Positions 48,901 to 62,005 of a stretch of DNA of 64,000 nt are shown piece after piece. The notes under the pieces are model-generated. The model saw only the letters and a list, made by a program, of their open reading frames with translations. It was not told the origin of the DNA and did not search any database. The stretch is from Amyelois transitella (taxonomy: Eukaryota; Arthropoda; Insecta; Lepidoptera; Pyralidae), in the NCBI RefSeq assembly GCF_032362555.1, contig NC_083507.1:5149001-5213000 (forward strand), given 5' to 3'. Numbering within the stretch: position 1 is the first letter of the stretch; every line of letters begins with the position of its first letter. Position numbers and translations under genes: made by a program.

Positions 48901-49989
48901 GCTGCGAAGTTAAAATGCTATTTACGTAACATGAGATTGCAAGTGTTATCATTACCGCTATTCAAAGTTAAACTTCCGACCATTAAAAATATCAATGAAA
49001 AAGTTTTGACGTCATACCATTAGCGATATTGGACACAATTGAGTTAGGAAAAAGTTGAGACTTGGTAAAAAGATGAAACGTGAAGGAACAAAACATCGTG
49101 ATTCCATCAGGGGAAGGCGAAACTGTAAAACAGTCGTAACTAGTGCAAACAGCCAGCGAGTAATATTTATGGGGTTGTTTTGACAGCGGGTACGATAACA
49201 TAATATTTTTAGTTCGCGCCTAAATTTTGGTCACGCGCGAATTCTGCATTGAAGTGGTGATTTCATGAAACTTTGAATATGCGGTATATTTTTCACAGAT
49301 TACATAAATTTTTTAACGGATGTTTTTGTAAGTCTTTTTCTACAAATTATTGCAATTTTTATGTTTAGAAAATAAAAATATGTAACTTATACTTGATGGT
49401 TTAGCGTTTCTAAATTTATAATTATGTTTCATACGTATTTAATTCTTTGATCCCATCCCAGTTTATGCAAAAGTATCATAAATAATGAATGCAAAAAATA
49501 TTTAATATTTCCGTAGTAAACATTTTATTTTTAACCTTGTTTATTTATATAACAAGTTATTATCTTTGAAGTGTACAAATTGACGAGAAACGTACAGAAC
49601 TATTTTATAGTGTCTTTGTGTTATCATAAAAATGTAATTGATACAAATATATGTAGGTATTACAAGTGTCCGGTTCAGATTTTATTGAAGGTTAAGCAAT
49701 ATTGCACGTCAAAGGATAAGGTTTACTTTTCATTGTAGGTAGGTACTATCTGCTTGATTGCCAATTTATCATTTATCACGTAAACGTCTCGTGTCATTAA
49801 CCCCGCTTTTATCTGTGTATGGAAAAGTAAGTACACTACTAGTACTAATACGTAATAGAACGGTACCAAAGTACGTACTTTATTTTCATGCAGTTAATTA
49901 CTAAGATTTCTATAGGAGGAACTCTAGCATTATCGGCTCTTACAAAGCGTATTATATACCTGCAACAATATTTGTTTTGCCGAAACCAT
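45926..49989. other. Intergenic, no gene seen
   Basis: AT-rich sequence with a retroelement-like fragment around 46210-46330 ('cacacgcgatgccgctttca'). A less AT-rich patch at 46500-46640 is of unknown nature. No exon with coding-like composition and splice signals was recognised. Confidence 0.4.
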
Positions 49990-50495
49990 TTACAGTATTC
50001 CAACCCCATTGTATTCAATATTACTGATATAACGATGATATGACCATAGTTTTTTCCACCTGTCTGTATCGTTTTCGCAATAAATTCTTAACGGGTGTGC
50101 CGCAAAAACATTCGCATATTCGAATATTGGATTTCCATGTTCGAAAAATGGGAACACAGTAGGAGCTCTGTTGAAATTCGGCACGTACTTTGTTCCAACG
50201 TTTGCTTTCGGTTTGGCTTACCTTTCTAATCATATAAGCCTACATCCACAATGTTTTTTATTTATCTATCGTCGTACCTGGTGTTTATTTTGCCTCTCAT
50301 GTCTGTAGCAATTTGTTCTAATGGTTTTGAAAACTGAAGAGCAAACGTGGAGTGTGCCGTGTTTGCGGCGTTGGTTTCGTATGTAATATGTTTAGCTATT
50401 TTATTGCAAGGAAAATACAGAGAGGTGAATATATTTTCAGTGTTTGCTTCGGGTGATATGAATGAGAATTTAGATGATTTTTTAAGAAAATTCAT
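49990..50495 (-). other. Unrecognised pair of open frames, possible coding relic
   Basis: Upstream part: ATG at 50495, 77 codons, stop at 50262. It begins MNFLKKSSKFSFISPEANTE and has richer codon composition than its surroundings. Downstream part: two overlapping open frames, one from about 50233 to 50021 and one from about 50214 to 49990. The second contains aromatic-rich residues such as FPFFEHGNPIFEYANVF. AATAAA follows the stop of the first part within a few bases, and the second part starts about 40 bases later. The parts might instead be two exons joined by a short intron (donor AG|GTACGA at about 50276), but no join I tried opens the second frame cleanly. I do not recognise either protein. 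It may be a decayed gene, a captured foreign fragment or chance. Confidence 0.25.
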
Positions 50496-53400
50496 TTGTA
50501 ATTTATAAACAGTTGAAATATTAAGAGTATGAATTGTATTATTACATTTTATTTAAATGTTTCTTCAAAAATAAACTCAGCACAACTACACAGGTTTCGA
50601 TGTAATTTTGCATAAATGAAGATCAGACCTTTAGAAGTAATGTAAATAATTATGTATTAATAGAAATGGACCCTCCAGGGAAATTTCAGATATTTAATAG
50701 TCTGATTTCTAGCATTTAACGTTATAACTAGCGTTATAACAGTAACATTTGTTGGTTGGTTGGCGTTGTAACATACATATTTTTGAAAATTCATCAATTT
50801 GCTTTATCAAGATTGCTAGATGGAAAATAATGGATATATACAGATACAATATACCTAAATATGAAGCGCAAGTTCAATAATAGAAGCTACTTGTAGATGA
50901 AAAAAGTGAGAGGGAACATTGTTTGCAAATAATTTGGAAATAAGTCTTTTATTTTATATTTATTAAGTAAAATTAAGTATTTGCTATTGAAATACAAAAC
51001 AGGGATTCATTGTAGTTCCCTATGAGTTCAGCATTAAAAAGTATTTTTTTTATAACGAATTACCGAGTTATAACACAAACTCTGTTGTTAGAGTAATAAA
51101 TAAATCACGCTTCAAGGCTTCACCTAAGTCCATATCCCATAGGAACGTGTATCCATTCTGTTAGTCTTTGTATACCTTACCTTTGTTATACCTTGAGATT
51201 AAATGTACGATAAATACAAAGAGCCCATGTAATTTTTGGGCACCGATTGTATTGAGATATTTTAAAATATAAATTTACACCTATGAGGAAATTACCTACA
51301 AACTTCCATTTATCATACAAAAAGTCATCCAGAAATTACTTAGTTATTTAATAACTATAGAAAAAATAAATGAAATAGCAAGGATGAACACTATCTTTTC
51401 CTTATAAAACACGAACGCAGCATCTTAATTACGCGTTATGAGGCGGGTGGGTGGTAAACAGGTATATTTACTCTGCCGGGTCCGTGAAAGTAATATAATA
51501 ATCTGTCATATTTCCGAGATATAACGATGTTAGTGCGCGACAGCGGCACTGCTCGGATTGCAATTACTACCAAACTAATTATACATCCAACCCAATTTGC
51601 CCGGCATTCAGTTTCAAGTTATACTAAGTACAATTAGTTGCAATTGGGGAATCTCTGCGAATCTAACACTGTTATTGTACTTTCTTCAAACAACAACTTC
51701 AACCGGTAGGTAAAAATAAAAAAAGGTGAAGGTTTAAGAACACAAGATAAAATAAACGACATTTTATGATAATTATGTGATATTAGTACTTTACATATTT
51801 TTTTGACTTTATAACTGTTTTTCAAGACAATCAAAAAATAATTAATCATAATCAATTAATTGTTTCAAAGTTTAAGTTCTGGCTCAGAGCAAACAAAAGC
51901 TAACTTACATCAACACCATCCATATAAATAGTGATAACGATTGCGCTTGTTATTTATGAATCACACAGATTTCATGCTCAAACTTTATCTTTTTAACCTG
52001 CCGGGTAAAAAAATAGTAATTTTGTATAAAGGTAAGTTGTCATGATTCACTGTAGAGCCTAAGGCAACTGCTGCAGATATTGCTTAGACAAAGTTTCTGG
52101 ACAAATCGCGTATAGGTCAATAAAGATTCGCAAAGATTATTGGTAGTGTTAAAAATGAGAAAATGGTCACTGATAAATGAAAATTGATATGATTTATCTA
52201 CGTCAACTGCTGCAGACATTACTTAGAGGAACTTGCTTCCGGCGGGACAAACTGCAAACTCCTCCTGGCAAGTTTGTTTCTATGCGCCGCGGAGGTATGC
52301 AACTAAAAACTAATTTTGTAATTTGCGCGAATTCAACGCCGTTTTATATGTATATGAGTTCTATGGAAAACAAACCTAATGTTTTTTATACAGCATTTTA
52401 AATAGACAGATAAAAATCTATTATTTTATTTTGTCAGAAAATGTGAATAATGTCCTAATGTAAAAAATAATTTAAATTATTAAGTATTCATATCATTGCA
52501 AATTTATTTTTCTATCTTGTCGCATTCATTTCTAATTGAGAGAATTAATATATTATACAAGAAGACGATTCTTTATCATCATCTTTTTGTATAATGTGTG
52601 GTTGAACTGAAATTTTATAGATCTTATCCCCATTGGCTCAGTATATCCAGTAAAAACAAAGACGAGACATGTGTGTGTCTGTATATAATATGTCATCTAA
52701 GATGCAATTGTAAGATAAGCCAGCAAGACGACACAGATCTGCCTAGTTAATAATAATCACAATAAACCTAATCTCCGAGTAAGTAGCCGCTTACAATGAC
52801 AGAATCGCACAGTCAGAGCCCTATTATATCGCCATTATCCGCCCGACTCAGCTTAAGTATCAAACTTAACGCAGCATGACAGAGAATGTACAAAATAAAC
52901 GACAGCCTATTATTTCTTGAATTTTTTAATTTTCGTGTCTTTCTTACCTTAATCCTGATCCAGGTATTCAATCTCTGCGATATTTAGAAAATCATAACCT
53001 ATACTTAACTTTTATACTTATTTGTGTTTAAAGTATTACGCAAAAATGTATTTGTATATATCTATTTGTAAAAAATCCGCACTCAATACATTACTTGATA
53101 CTTTATTTCTTTTAGCGAGTTGTTGCGGTTGCGGTGAATCTTATATTTTTTTCGATTATAATCGAGTAACCAGGTACAATTATTGATGTTGGATTGTTAG
53201 AAGGATCACATATACTTATCATTCAGCAGTTGGAAGAACATGTGCGCTATTATAATAGAGATACTACAATAAAAGAGTTCCATGCGTACCAAGGTAGATG
53301 ACTGGAAAAGTTGCTCTGAGAGCAAATTGAGTCTCTTTCGAGTTATCGACATTTACTTGATATAGTATTCCAGCTCTTTTACTTTTGATTTTTACATGAT

Positions 53401-53530
53401 ATTATATTATGAGAAGTGTTAGTGTGTTAAAGATAAATTTCTATTTATATAAGACATGATTTCCGGTTTCTAATGTGCCGCATTTTGAATTGATCGTAGC
53501 ATTAAATTCAAATGCATAACCCCGAATTTT
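50496..53530. other. Intergenic, upstream of AGPAT-E
   Basis: AT-rich. The only structure noted is a repeated phrase 'aactgctgcagayattrctt' at about 52066 and 52205, a local duplication about 140 bp apart. The open frame at 52177-52401 starts in the second copy and is not supported. Confidence 0.4.
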
Positions 53531-53536
53531 GGCAAT

Positions 53537-53569
53537 TATAAACTTGTATATTCAGATATATTGGTCAGT
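53537..53569 (+). promoter_or_regulatory. Predicted core promoter of AGPAT-E (TATA box + initiator)
   Basis: TATAAA at 53537-53542 lies 30 bases before the A of TCAGT at 53565-53569, the arthropod initiator consensus. This is standard spacing. It predicts a transcription start near 53567 and a 60-nt 5'UTR, since the ATG is at 53627. No other AGPAT copy here has such a clear pair. Confidence 0.55.
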
Positions 53570-53626
53570 CTCAACAACAGCGTCCAAATAGGATATAGTA
53601 AAGTACGTGCCGTGCTCTCTTACAAA

Positions 53627-56600
53627 ATGATGGAAACAATTTTAATGTTATTAACTTGTTTTTTGTCTTATATTTTGTGGAAGACAACTTCTAGTGAACA
53701 AAATAACATCAAGTACTATGCAAAGTTTTTATTTTATTATTTATACGCGTTATTAGTGTCAGGTTTTCTTTTGCCTGTATTTCTATTAAAACCGGGTAGT
53801 ACTAATAATAGCAGGTGAGTGTTGCTATCTTTAAGTGTATTTTTGGTAGATAAATTGTCTCGTAAAATAGCTATTCAGAGAATCGTAAAAAAAAGAGTTA
53901 TCCGTACGAGTGCAGTTTTAAAATTCGGGGAATAGAATTTAATATAACACAGGGAACACAACTTCCGTCTATATTCTCCGACAAGTAGTGTCTACGAACA
54001 TTCAAAAGTAGAATAAATTGCTACCTCTTGGAAAGGCATGTAACATTTTCGTTTTCATCATCACTTACCATCACGTAAGATTGAAGATAAATGCCTTATC
54101 CAATATTGAATAATAAAAACCACTATACTTTTATGTAAAGGGTATCTAGTTAATAGAATTTATATTCTGGCATTACCGGGAATGCTTCGGTCTATAATCC
54201 GCATATCAGATATCTACTGTTGGTGTGTATTGAGAATATTCAGAATTCAGGTTTAACATTGATGGTCAATAACACCTCAACAGTTGAACTGAGTAAAGTT
54301 TGCTTATTTAGGTGTTGACCACATAAAAAATTTAAATATTTTAGTGCATGGAAATCATCAACTTTGCTGGAAATAGGTAGGTCTCTCTGGTATCTAGAAG
54401 ATTTTGGTCTAAGTATCTAGAGGATGTATTTATTCCATTTTCTATAATAATAATTTGTCAGTCAGCACACGACTGGTATTCTCAATATTTCTCCACCTTC
54501 GTCCTTCTGCACCGCCCACTTTAACGAAATAATCTTCTGTGTTAATCTGAAAGAAAAAAATATAAGTAGCCTACGTCACCAAAGTAGACTGTGCCACATT
54601 TCGTGGAAATCAGTCCAATATTTTTGAGTTTATTCTTTACAAAGTTACAAACCTTAATAAAAAATATTTTCATTTTATTTATTTTTATTCACAGTTATGT
54701 CGTAATTTCCATCCTTGAACTTGAAGATAAAATAATTTCTGAAACTAAGGTATCTACGTTATTCTCATGATAGACCTTGGAATCCGCTGACCTTGGATAC
54801 TCAGGTGGCAAGGTGTCCGAGGTTTTTAAACAAATCTCTCAGACAGGAGAGAAGACCTTGTTTTGTTAAGCTAGACGAATGTAAATAGGAAATACCTTGA
54901 TGATATAATTTGCAAGATAGTTTGCAAATAAATTGATCTTACATAATGATTATAGTGGCATTGACCTCGAGTAAATAACATCTAAGTATATGACTGGTCG
55001 TTCGATGTATTTAAATCTACAAAGATTAAGATTTCCGGGCAAGGCGAGGAGGTCTCCGCGGGAGAGTTTCGGAGGAGGATTTTTTGTAATTTTTTCAGTA
55101 TGCGGCTTACGTAAAGTTTAGCTATGTTATTTTTAATTGAATTTCTGATGAAGGAATACAAACATTTGTTCGCAGGATCGGTGCTTGGTTCTCGGGGTTA
55201 ATTACATATTTGTATGATTTAGATTTCATATTACGGGATGGTCAAATTTTGGGCGAAGACCGAGGTGCTGTCATAGTAGCAAACCACCAAAGCTCCTTTG
55301 ACGCTATTGGTAAGCATCCTTGGGAAAGGATACACAATTTTAAAAGAGTATTTAAAATAAATTTAATTTGAATTTACAAAAAAGGCACTGTCTGACTAAC
55401 ATATCAACGTACAGATTAAATCGCTGGGTGTAGAGACTTGAATTTGGTAGTGGTTGGATTTTTCTGTTTACGCATGAGACGCCGCAGGCGTACTATATAG
55501 TACATAAATATTTGATTAGATGATAAGCTCAACCCATGGAACTCAAAATTTTATTTCTTGGTCACGACATGCTCAGTAATGTAAATGTGTTGAAATTAAA
55601 TGACTTTTAAATTTAAAAACACAATGAAATTCAATTAAACATGTAAACTGTAAAACTTTCAGGTATGTTCCGGCATTGGAACGTAGCTCAAAACATGACA
55701 GTGGTAGTAAAGAAAGAGTTGTACTATTTCTGGCCCTTCGGCCTGGCTGCCAGCTTGGCGGGGGTCGTTTTCATTGACAGGTCACAACCTAAAGCCGCCT
55801 ACAAATCCATGAAAACTACTATGCACGTTATGCAGGATAACAAGGTCAGTAGTTTTTGTAGTATGCGATAGGTATGCATTAATCTAAAAGGTAATATTAC
55901 CCGTTAGGTTTCCTTGCAAAGGTTGCGGTGGTAATCGAGACTAACGCCAGAAGGAAGAATATTCTGTGATGTGATATATTTGCTTTGATTCTCTCTCTCC
56001 TCTTTGTGTATTGTCGGTTGCAGCCTCCACTGTTATGGCTTCGGGGCTCGGGGTCCGATGAATTCTCGAGATATGTTACACATTGTTCTATTAAAATATG
56101 TTTTAAACTCAAGGTTATTTGCTGAGGAAAAGTTTAAGTAAGTTAAAGGTTGATTATTTGAACTGATTCGCATTTAAACTGTATTAAAACTTATGATTTC
56201 AGACAAAAATATGGGTATTTCCTGAAGGCACTAGAAATAAGAAGATCAATCAGTTTTTACCGTTCAAAAAAGGTGCATTTGCTATAGCCGTCGCCGCACA
56301 AGTACCCATCATACCAGTCGTGTATTCACCTTACTACTTCATAAACGACAATAAGTACATTTTTGCCAAAGGTAAATATTACAGATATGTATAGATTGTA
56401 TTCTGTGGTATGTGAGCTTGAAACTGAATAATTTGGAGTCTGATTGATATATATGCCGAATTAATTAATCGTTTGTTTTCTAGGTCATATCATAATGCAA
56501 TGCCTTGAACCGGTGTCCACAAAAGGATTAACTGAAAATGATATTCCCGCCCTCATTGAGATTGTTAGAGAGAAAATGTTCACCACTTTCAAGGAACTGA

Positions 56601-56656
56601 GAAAAGAAGTATTGAATAGCTTACCAGTAGATTATCCATATTCAATAGAGTGTTAA
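53627..56656 (+). CDS. AGPAT: 1-acyl-sn-glycerol-3-phosphate acyltransferase, paralogue E (five exons)
   Basis: Predicted ER lysophosphatidate acyltransferase, 281 residues. Exons: 53627-53814, 55176-55309, 55663-55844, 56203-56371, 56484-56656; every join is in frame with GT-AG borders. Start MMETILMLL is aligned with the MWDT- starts of B and D; upstream in-frame codons open only from a non-ATG triplet. Hydrophobic stretches are at about residues 5-17 and 33-54. Motif I is NHQSSFD (H100, D105), motif II GVVFIDR (141-147), motif III FPEGTR (174-179) and motif [10 protein letters not shown]. The C-terminus reads [14 protein letters not shown]. It belongs with B and D by sequence but is inverted and about 12 kb away from D. 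AATAAA at 56873-56878 is a likely poly(A) signal, giving a 3'UTR of about 240 nt. Confidence 0.94.
54550..54665 (+). repeat. Retroelement-type fragment in AGPAT-E intron 1
   Basis: 'agtagcctacgtcaccaaag', then 'gccacatttcgtggaaatca' and 'gagtttattctttacaaa': a diverged tail of the same type as at 36045-36180. Confidence 0.4.
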
Positions 56657-56872
56657 TATAATATTATATATAAGTACATACGTAGAAAACATGAGTATAA
56701 GAGATCGAATAGAAAATTGATATATTTAAATCAAGCCAATGCTAGGAAGCTAGGATACAAACCAAAGTCTGAGAGAAACTCATGGTGTGGTGAGAATTGT
56801 TAGATAAAATGCTAATTAGAGTAAAATATAAAAACGAGCCAGTAATTTTACATTTTACATTAATGATATAAA

Positions 56873-56878
56873 AATAAA
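56873..56878 (+). terminator. AATAAA poly(A) signal of AGPAT-E
   Basis: Exact hexamer 217 bases past the stop codon; additional AATAAA signals follow near 57010-57045. Confidence 0.5.
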
Positions 56879-58159
56879 ATGTCTAAAAAATCTATTGATA
56901 TTTGGTATAATAAGGGTGATTTCTAAAACTAATATATGTTGTGAAATACATAACTACATAATAATTTATTAATGAATATAGGTATTATCAGTCACATTGT
57001 GCAAATTAATAATAATAAAGTGATAGAACTTAATAAAGCAATAAACTGTAAATTTTGTTTCATATTTGAAATACGACGACGATTTTATTTTTCCCGAAGC
57101 TGCGTCTTTATTTTTCTAGCGTTGGGTAGGAAACGAGATCTCGCAGCAGACATACTCATCTGTCTTGTTTCCGGATCCGCTCGTCTACTTCTAAACAACC
57201 CTCCACTTTCATTGAAAACCTAGCGGCAACCGTTTTATCTTAAACTGAATGAAGATGCTTACTTGTTCTCAAGTGAGTTTTGTGCGCGATCTACCCTATT
57301 TTCCGCACTTTTGTTTCCATATATGTAACAGTGATGCAAATTATTTTAGTTAAGATTATGTAATTCAATTACTAGATAAAGATTATTTAATTATTAAGAC
57401 ATTTTCGTAATATATATATGAAACAATTTATCACTTAAGGGCGCTAACAAAATTATATTCATTTTTCTCCATTCATAAATGTAAGTTCGAGTCTAAGGTA
57501 ATTGGGATCAAGATGATTCTTATCTTAGTCTCATTAAATAATCTTACACATTTGTAACCTATACACAGAAAAGTCCAATCCAATAAGCTACGTATGTGAG
57601 GACGAAAGGATCTCAGGCCTGTTATTCATGAAGACCAGTTTAAGTAGTGTGTTGATAGTTTTCAGCATCTAATTTGTTTAAAATGTTTGTCTACTTGTAT
57701 AAAACGCCCCATTACATCACCATTACAATATGACTTAATATCTCTGTTTCAATTCATTACTCAATCAAAACCAGTTCTTTTAGTTAATTTTTTTTTAAAA
57801 AAGGAATAGGTATACAAGCCCACTCGCGTTAAATTTGCTTAATGCTCAAAGCGTAGACAGTATATTGAAGTTAAACACATTTTCTTTGTCCTCAGGATAT
57901 TTTCATTGGGGAATAGCTTCACAGCGTATCGGAAAGTAATTTAGTTTCGTATTGGTCTGTTTTTTCCAATCCCAATTACAGAGGTACGGTTGAATTAATG
58001 TTAGTTCAAGTTTATAGATTTCTAGCGATTTCCTAGGGGAATTCTTGCCATTTTGGAAAATTACATGTTTCACGAAACCTGGTTATTGGATCAAATCCGT
58101 TTCGGTTTAGCTGTCAAAAATACTAACTTCGATGTGGTGAGGCATTCAGTGTCAAATAT

Positions 58160-58320
58160 TAACGTACATATCTTTTACGGAATAGACAGAGCCAACAGTC
58201 GAGAAAGGATTAAAAAGCTCAGTTATAAATGGCTTAGTAACAGAATTGAAATTAAAGTGGTGACAGTTTTGCTAGCCCATCGCCTAAGAGAAGAGTTCCA
58301 AGTTTAAAAGCCTTTCCCAT
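58160..58320 (-). repeat. Dispersed SINE-like repeat, family Y, diverged
   Basis: 'ggaatagacagagccaacag', later 'ttgctagcccatcgcctaag' and 'gttccaagtttaaaagcct': family order kept, sequence diverged. Confidence 0.6.
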
Positions 58321-58929
58321 ATATTGTTTCTTCCAGCTGGCAAACAACCACATGCATTTAGTATAATTGCATTACATACTTATTAATATTAAAATTTAAG
58401 AAATACGCGAATAAAATAGACTTTATGTTAAATTAACATAATAATCTCAAACACATCGATGCCTCAAACTTAATTACAACTATAATATTTCTTTAAAAAA
58501 TACAAATCATATTTTTTTTAAGACATGTACATACACACCCCGTTTTTATGCCATAAATTTAACTTTATTTAGTGTAAGTAAAATATTGTTCAGCCATAAA
58601 AATTCACGTTACACATTTTATGTTGCAGGTTGTAATTTTATAACGTTTCAAACAGTAATTTCATTTAGCTTATAAGCACCCCTTAGGTTTTTTTTTTCAA
58701 ACCGATATCTTAGCGCGATCTAATTGCTATCGCTTATATTCAATGTTTCAAAAAAAATTGCCAAGTCTCTGTTATTCAATACAACATACACGATAAGGTG
58801 TGATAAATACTTAATCTTTGTAGGATGCGATGACATACACAAATTTATTTTCAATAAGAAGTTTTTATAATTAGTTAGGTACAGAAACTCTTTTCTAAAA
58901 AAAACCTCTGTTAAAACATTTATAAATAG

Positions 58930-59025
58930 TTGAACGTGGCCTGTCAGTCTTTGCAAGACTGTTGGCTCTGTCTACCCCGCAAGGGATATAGACGTGATTA
59001 TATGTATGTATGTAGGTATGTAAAA
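58930..59025 (+). repeat. Dispersed SINE-like repeat, family Y, 3' half
   Basis: 'gttgaacgtggcctgtcagt', 'gactgttggctctgtctacc', 'gcaagggatatagacgtgat' and a TATGTATG tail. Well preserved. Confidence 0.75.
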
Positions 59026-59439
59026 CATTTAATATTTAAAATTTTAATTCATATTTCGTAAGCTGAAAAGTAAAGTAGAAATAACGGTGATAAAACTATG
59101 ATAATACTAAACCTGCTTAAAATGTGATGTCACGTTTTGAAAATACTTAATGAATAAAAAGTTTTCATAAGACCCTGTTAAAGATTAAATTTACTTTCAA
59201 TTTAGCGAAAAATTATGTAATGTTGTATAAAACACAAATATCATTCTGGAATGGGCAATATTTTGTTTATAATATTTATTATTGAAATATCTTATTTGAC
59301 AATGATATGATTCAAGTTCATTCAATCAAACAAAAACTCTGAGCAGTATACTGTCCATATGCTTTGAACCAACAATTTACGAGGCACAATGTTTACGCAT
59401 TAGACTACGGAAGCATATTTTATTTAATAAATATGAACT

Positions 59440-59700
59440 CACTAGCTTTTTGACCCGGTGGAACGAACTTCGCGGAAAGGTATTATTTACCGCGTAGGTA
59501 GGAAAGGTAGGTATTTACCGCGTTTGACTCCAAATATGGTATCGTGTTCAAAACACGTCGGGGGCAATCCCAACTTTTCGTATATTCCTGAAGAGTTTCC
59601 TTTAACGTAAAAGTAAACCATCTTCTAACCTACGCTACGTCCGGCAAAGCATGACCAAGTGGAAATACAAAAATCAGCTCAATCTTGATTTAACAATAAA
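59440..59700 (+). repeat. Retroelement remnant
   Basis: It starts 'cactagctttttgacccggt' and 'ggaacgaacttcgcgg', then a small duplication of 'tatttaccgcgt' (at about 59484 and 59512), then low-similarity tail sequence. Confidence 0.4.
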
Positions 59701-61819
59701 TATTGTATCATGATGAAAGATTTACCTGTAAACTTGCAATATACTCGTAGCACACAATTCTAACATATGAAAATCTGCTTATTAACAATTAGCAAAAAGA
59801 GATACAAAAGGAAATGGTCTGAGATGAATTGATTTTTTGGTTTTCGAACACAATTATTGGTATGAGTAAGTTTTAAAAATTAATAATAACAATATAGGAT
59901 AGATAAATGACTTTTTAAGATTCATTTGCTTTAAACGCTTGTCAAAATAATACAGCATTTTGTCTTTTGTTATATTCTTATCAGTACTTAACCCGTACCA
60001 ACCCTTTTTGAGAACAATGAGCACGTTTACTGGTATCTTGAATTAAAAAGCCATCTAAAATATCTATAAAGTCTTGTCATTCCATACTGTAATACTACAT
60101 TTTTACATTATGTTATCAAATTATGGAGTGGATACGTACACAGAACAAGATGCATGACGTTGGTGTATTTTTCAACAGTATCTTTTTATATAAAGCATAA
60201 ACACCTGGTATTTAACAATTGTTTACACTAACTACAAAGTACCTATCTCTATTTAGTTTGTGATCTACAAGTCATCAAACATGACTTGTTCGTTAATAAA
60301 TATTATGTATGCTACAGTAATATATGTATATACAAGGTAAGTACTTTGTTTTAAAAAGATTATTTTTAAATCTAAAAGTATGTTTTAAAGTTGGCTCGCG
60401 CCGCCAGCATTTTATAATAAACGTTTATCTCAATAAACAGTCCCCTTTAAAATTTGCTGCTGACGGTACACATCATATATTATGGAGTAGGCTTCCATAA
60501 AAAACGCCCGTGGTAGGTATTTCTGCATTGTACGTGCTTCATCGTTCTAGTATTTTAAATATTTAACTTGTTCCCGGTTCCCTTTGGGCACTAGATTACT
60601 GACAAATTCGTGTCCGTTCATAAACTAGTCGGTTAAAACAGAGTTTTATTTATTTTCTAATACCTGACTTAAAGGTTTGGTTTTCGACGTTTATGTTTGA
60701 GATATTTATCCATTGGTTCACTATTTATAGCTTAGATTATATAAATATGTCTTTTCCTTATCTCATAGATCAACAAAAAATAAAAATAAAAACGTGATCC
60801 CGGTGATCATCCAATTGATTAAAAGGCGAAAATGATATTTTACATATTTAAATGATTATTGTACCCAAGTAATACAAATGAAACTGATCGTTGATTTTTA
60901 TTTATACCCATGGTATTTCCTATAATAATTAGTGATCAAGCAAATTTTAATTGCTTTTAAATTTGTTTAGGATGCCTGCGAAATGCAGATAAAGGTGTAA
61001 GTAAAGCCACTTGTTTAGCGAACCTCCAGTTTATTTAGTGGCTTATGAAACCACGATGTGGCGAATATTAGAGAAGCTTTTGTAATTAGCTCCTGCCTGA
61101 CAATACTGAAGATAAACGCCTAGGGAAGAAGGTGAATCTGTTTTAAAGTAAGATGTATAGAAGGAAGATACTATGAATTCGTTAGTAAATCAATATAAGT
61201 ATACGAGTATATAAGTGAGCGCTGAAAGTTTTCTTTTTATTGTATTAAATGACAAAATAAATGGTAAAATGTCTAAAGTATCCTATCATATATTGGCACT
61301 TTTAAAACTTCATTAAATAAGAAGTTAGTCTTTTACGAGTAGTAAGTCTTTTATATTAGTCTTTCGTAAGTTAAAGTACTAGGTAATACAGTTCCACATG
61401 GCCATACATTTTCGACAAGTTACTTGAAAATACAAAGACAAAGAAGCACGTGCTGTGGCCTCTCGAGGAAATGAGGGCGAGTGCTACTTTGTTAATTAAC
61501 CATAATATATTCACTGGTCTATTTCATGTATTTAACTATCAAATTTTTTTGGAATTTAATAAATGTGCAATAGATAGATAATGCTAGGCCAATTTACTTG
61601 TACTAAAGTAGAAACCTAAAAAAGGTAAGCAATACGTATTTTTGTTGAAAAATCAATTTTTAAGTTGAATCAGGGATCGTACTAAGTTGAAAGATAGGAA
61701 GAGATTTATGTATGTTTATAAATAGTGAGATACTATCTAATGTATGTAGATATATTATTAGCAACCCGAATCGATAAATACAAAATAATGCTGATTATTA
61801 TACAAGTAGGTTTGTTGAT

Positions 61820-62005
61820 ACAACCTTGAAAAGACTGAAAGGCTATGTTCACCTGCATGGCTTTATAAGTAATTAAGATTAAAATAGAGACAGGTTGTTA
61901 ATCCATCGTTTACAAGAGGAATCCCAAGTTTATAAAGCCTAAACCTTAGTCGCCTTTTACAATATGCATGGAAAAGATATGGAGTGGTTCTATTCTTAAG
62001 TGCCA
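61820..62005 (-). repeat. Dispersed SINE-like repeat, family Y
   Basis: 'caaccttgaaaagactgaaa', 'gaggaatcccaagtttataa' and 'cttagtcgccttttacaata' followed by 'tggagtggttctattctta'. A reverse, diverged copy. Confidence 0.65.
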
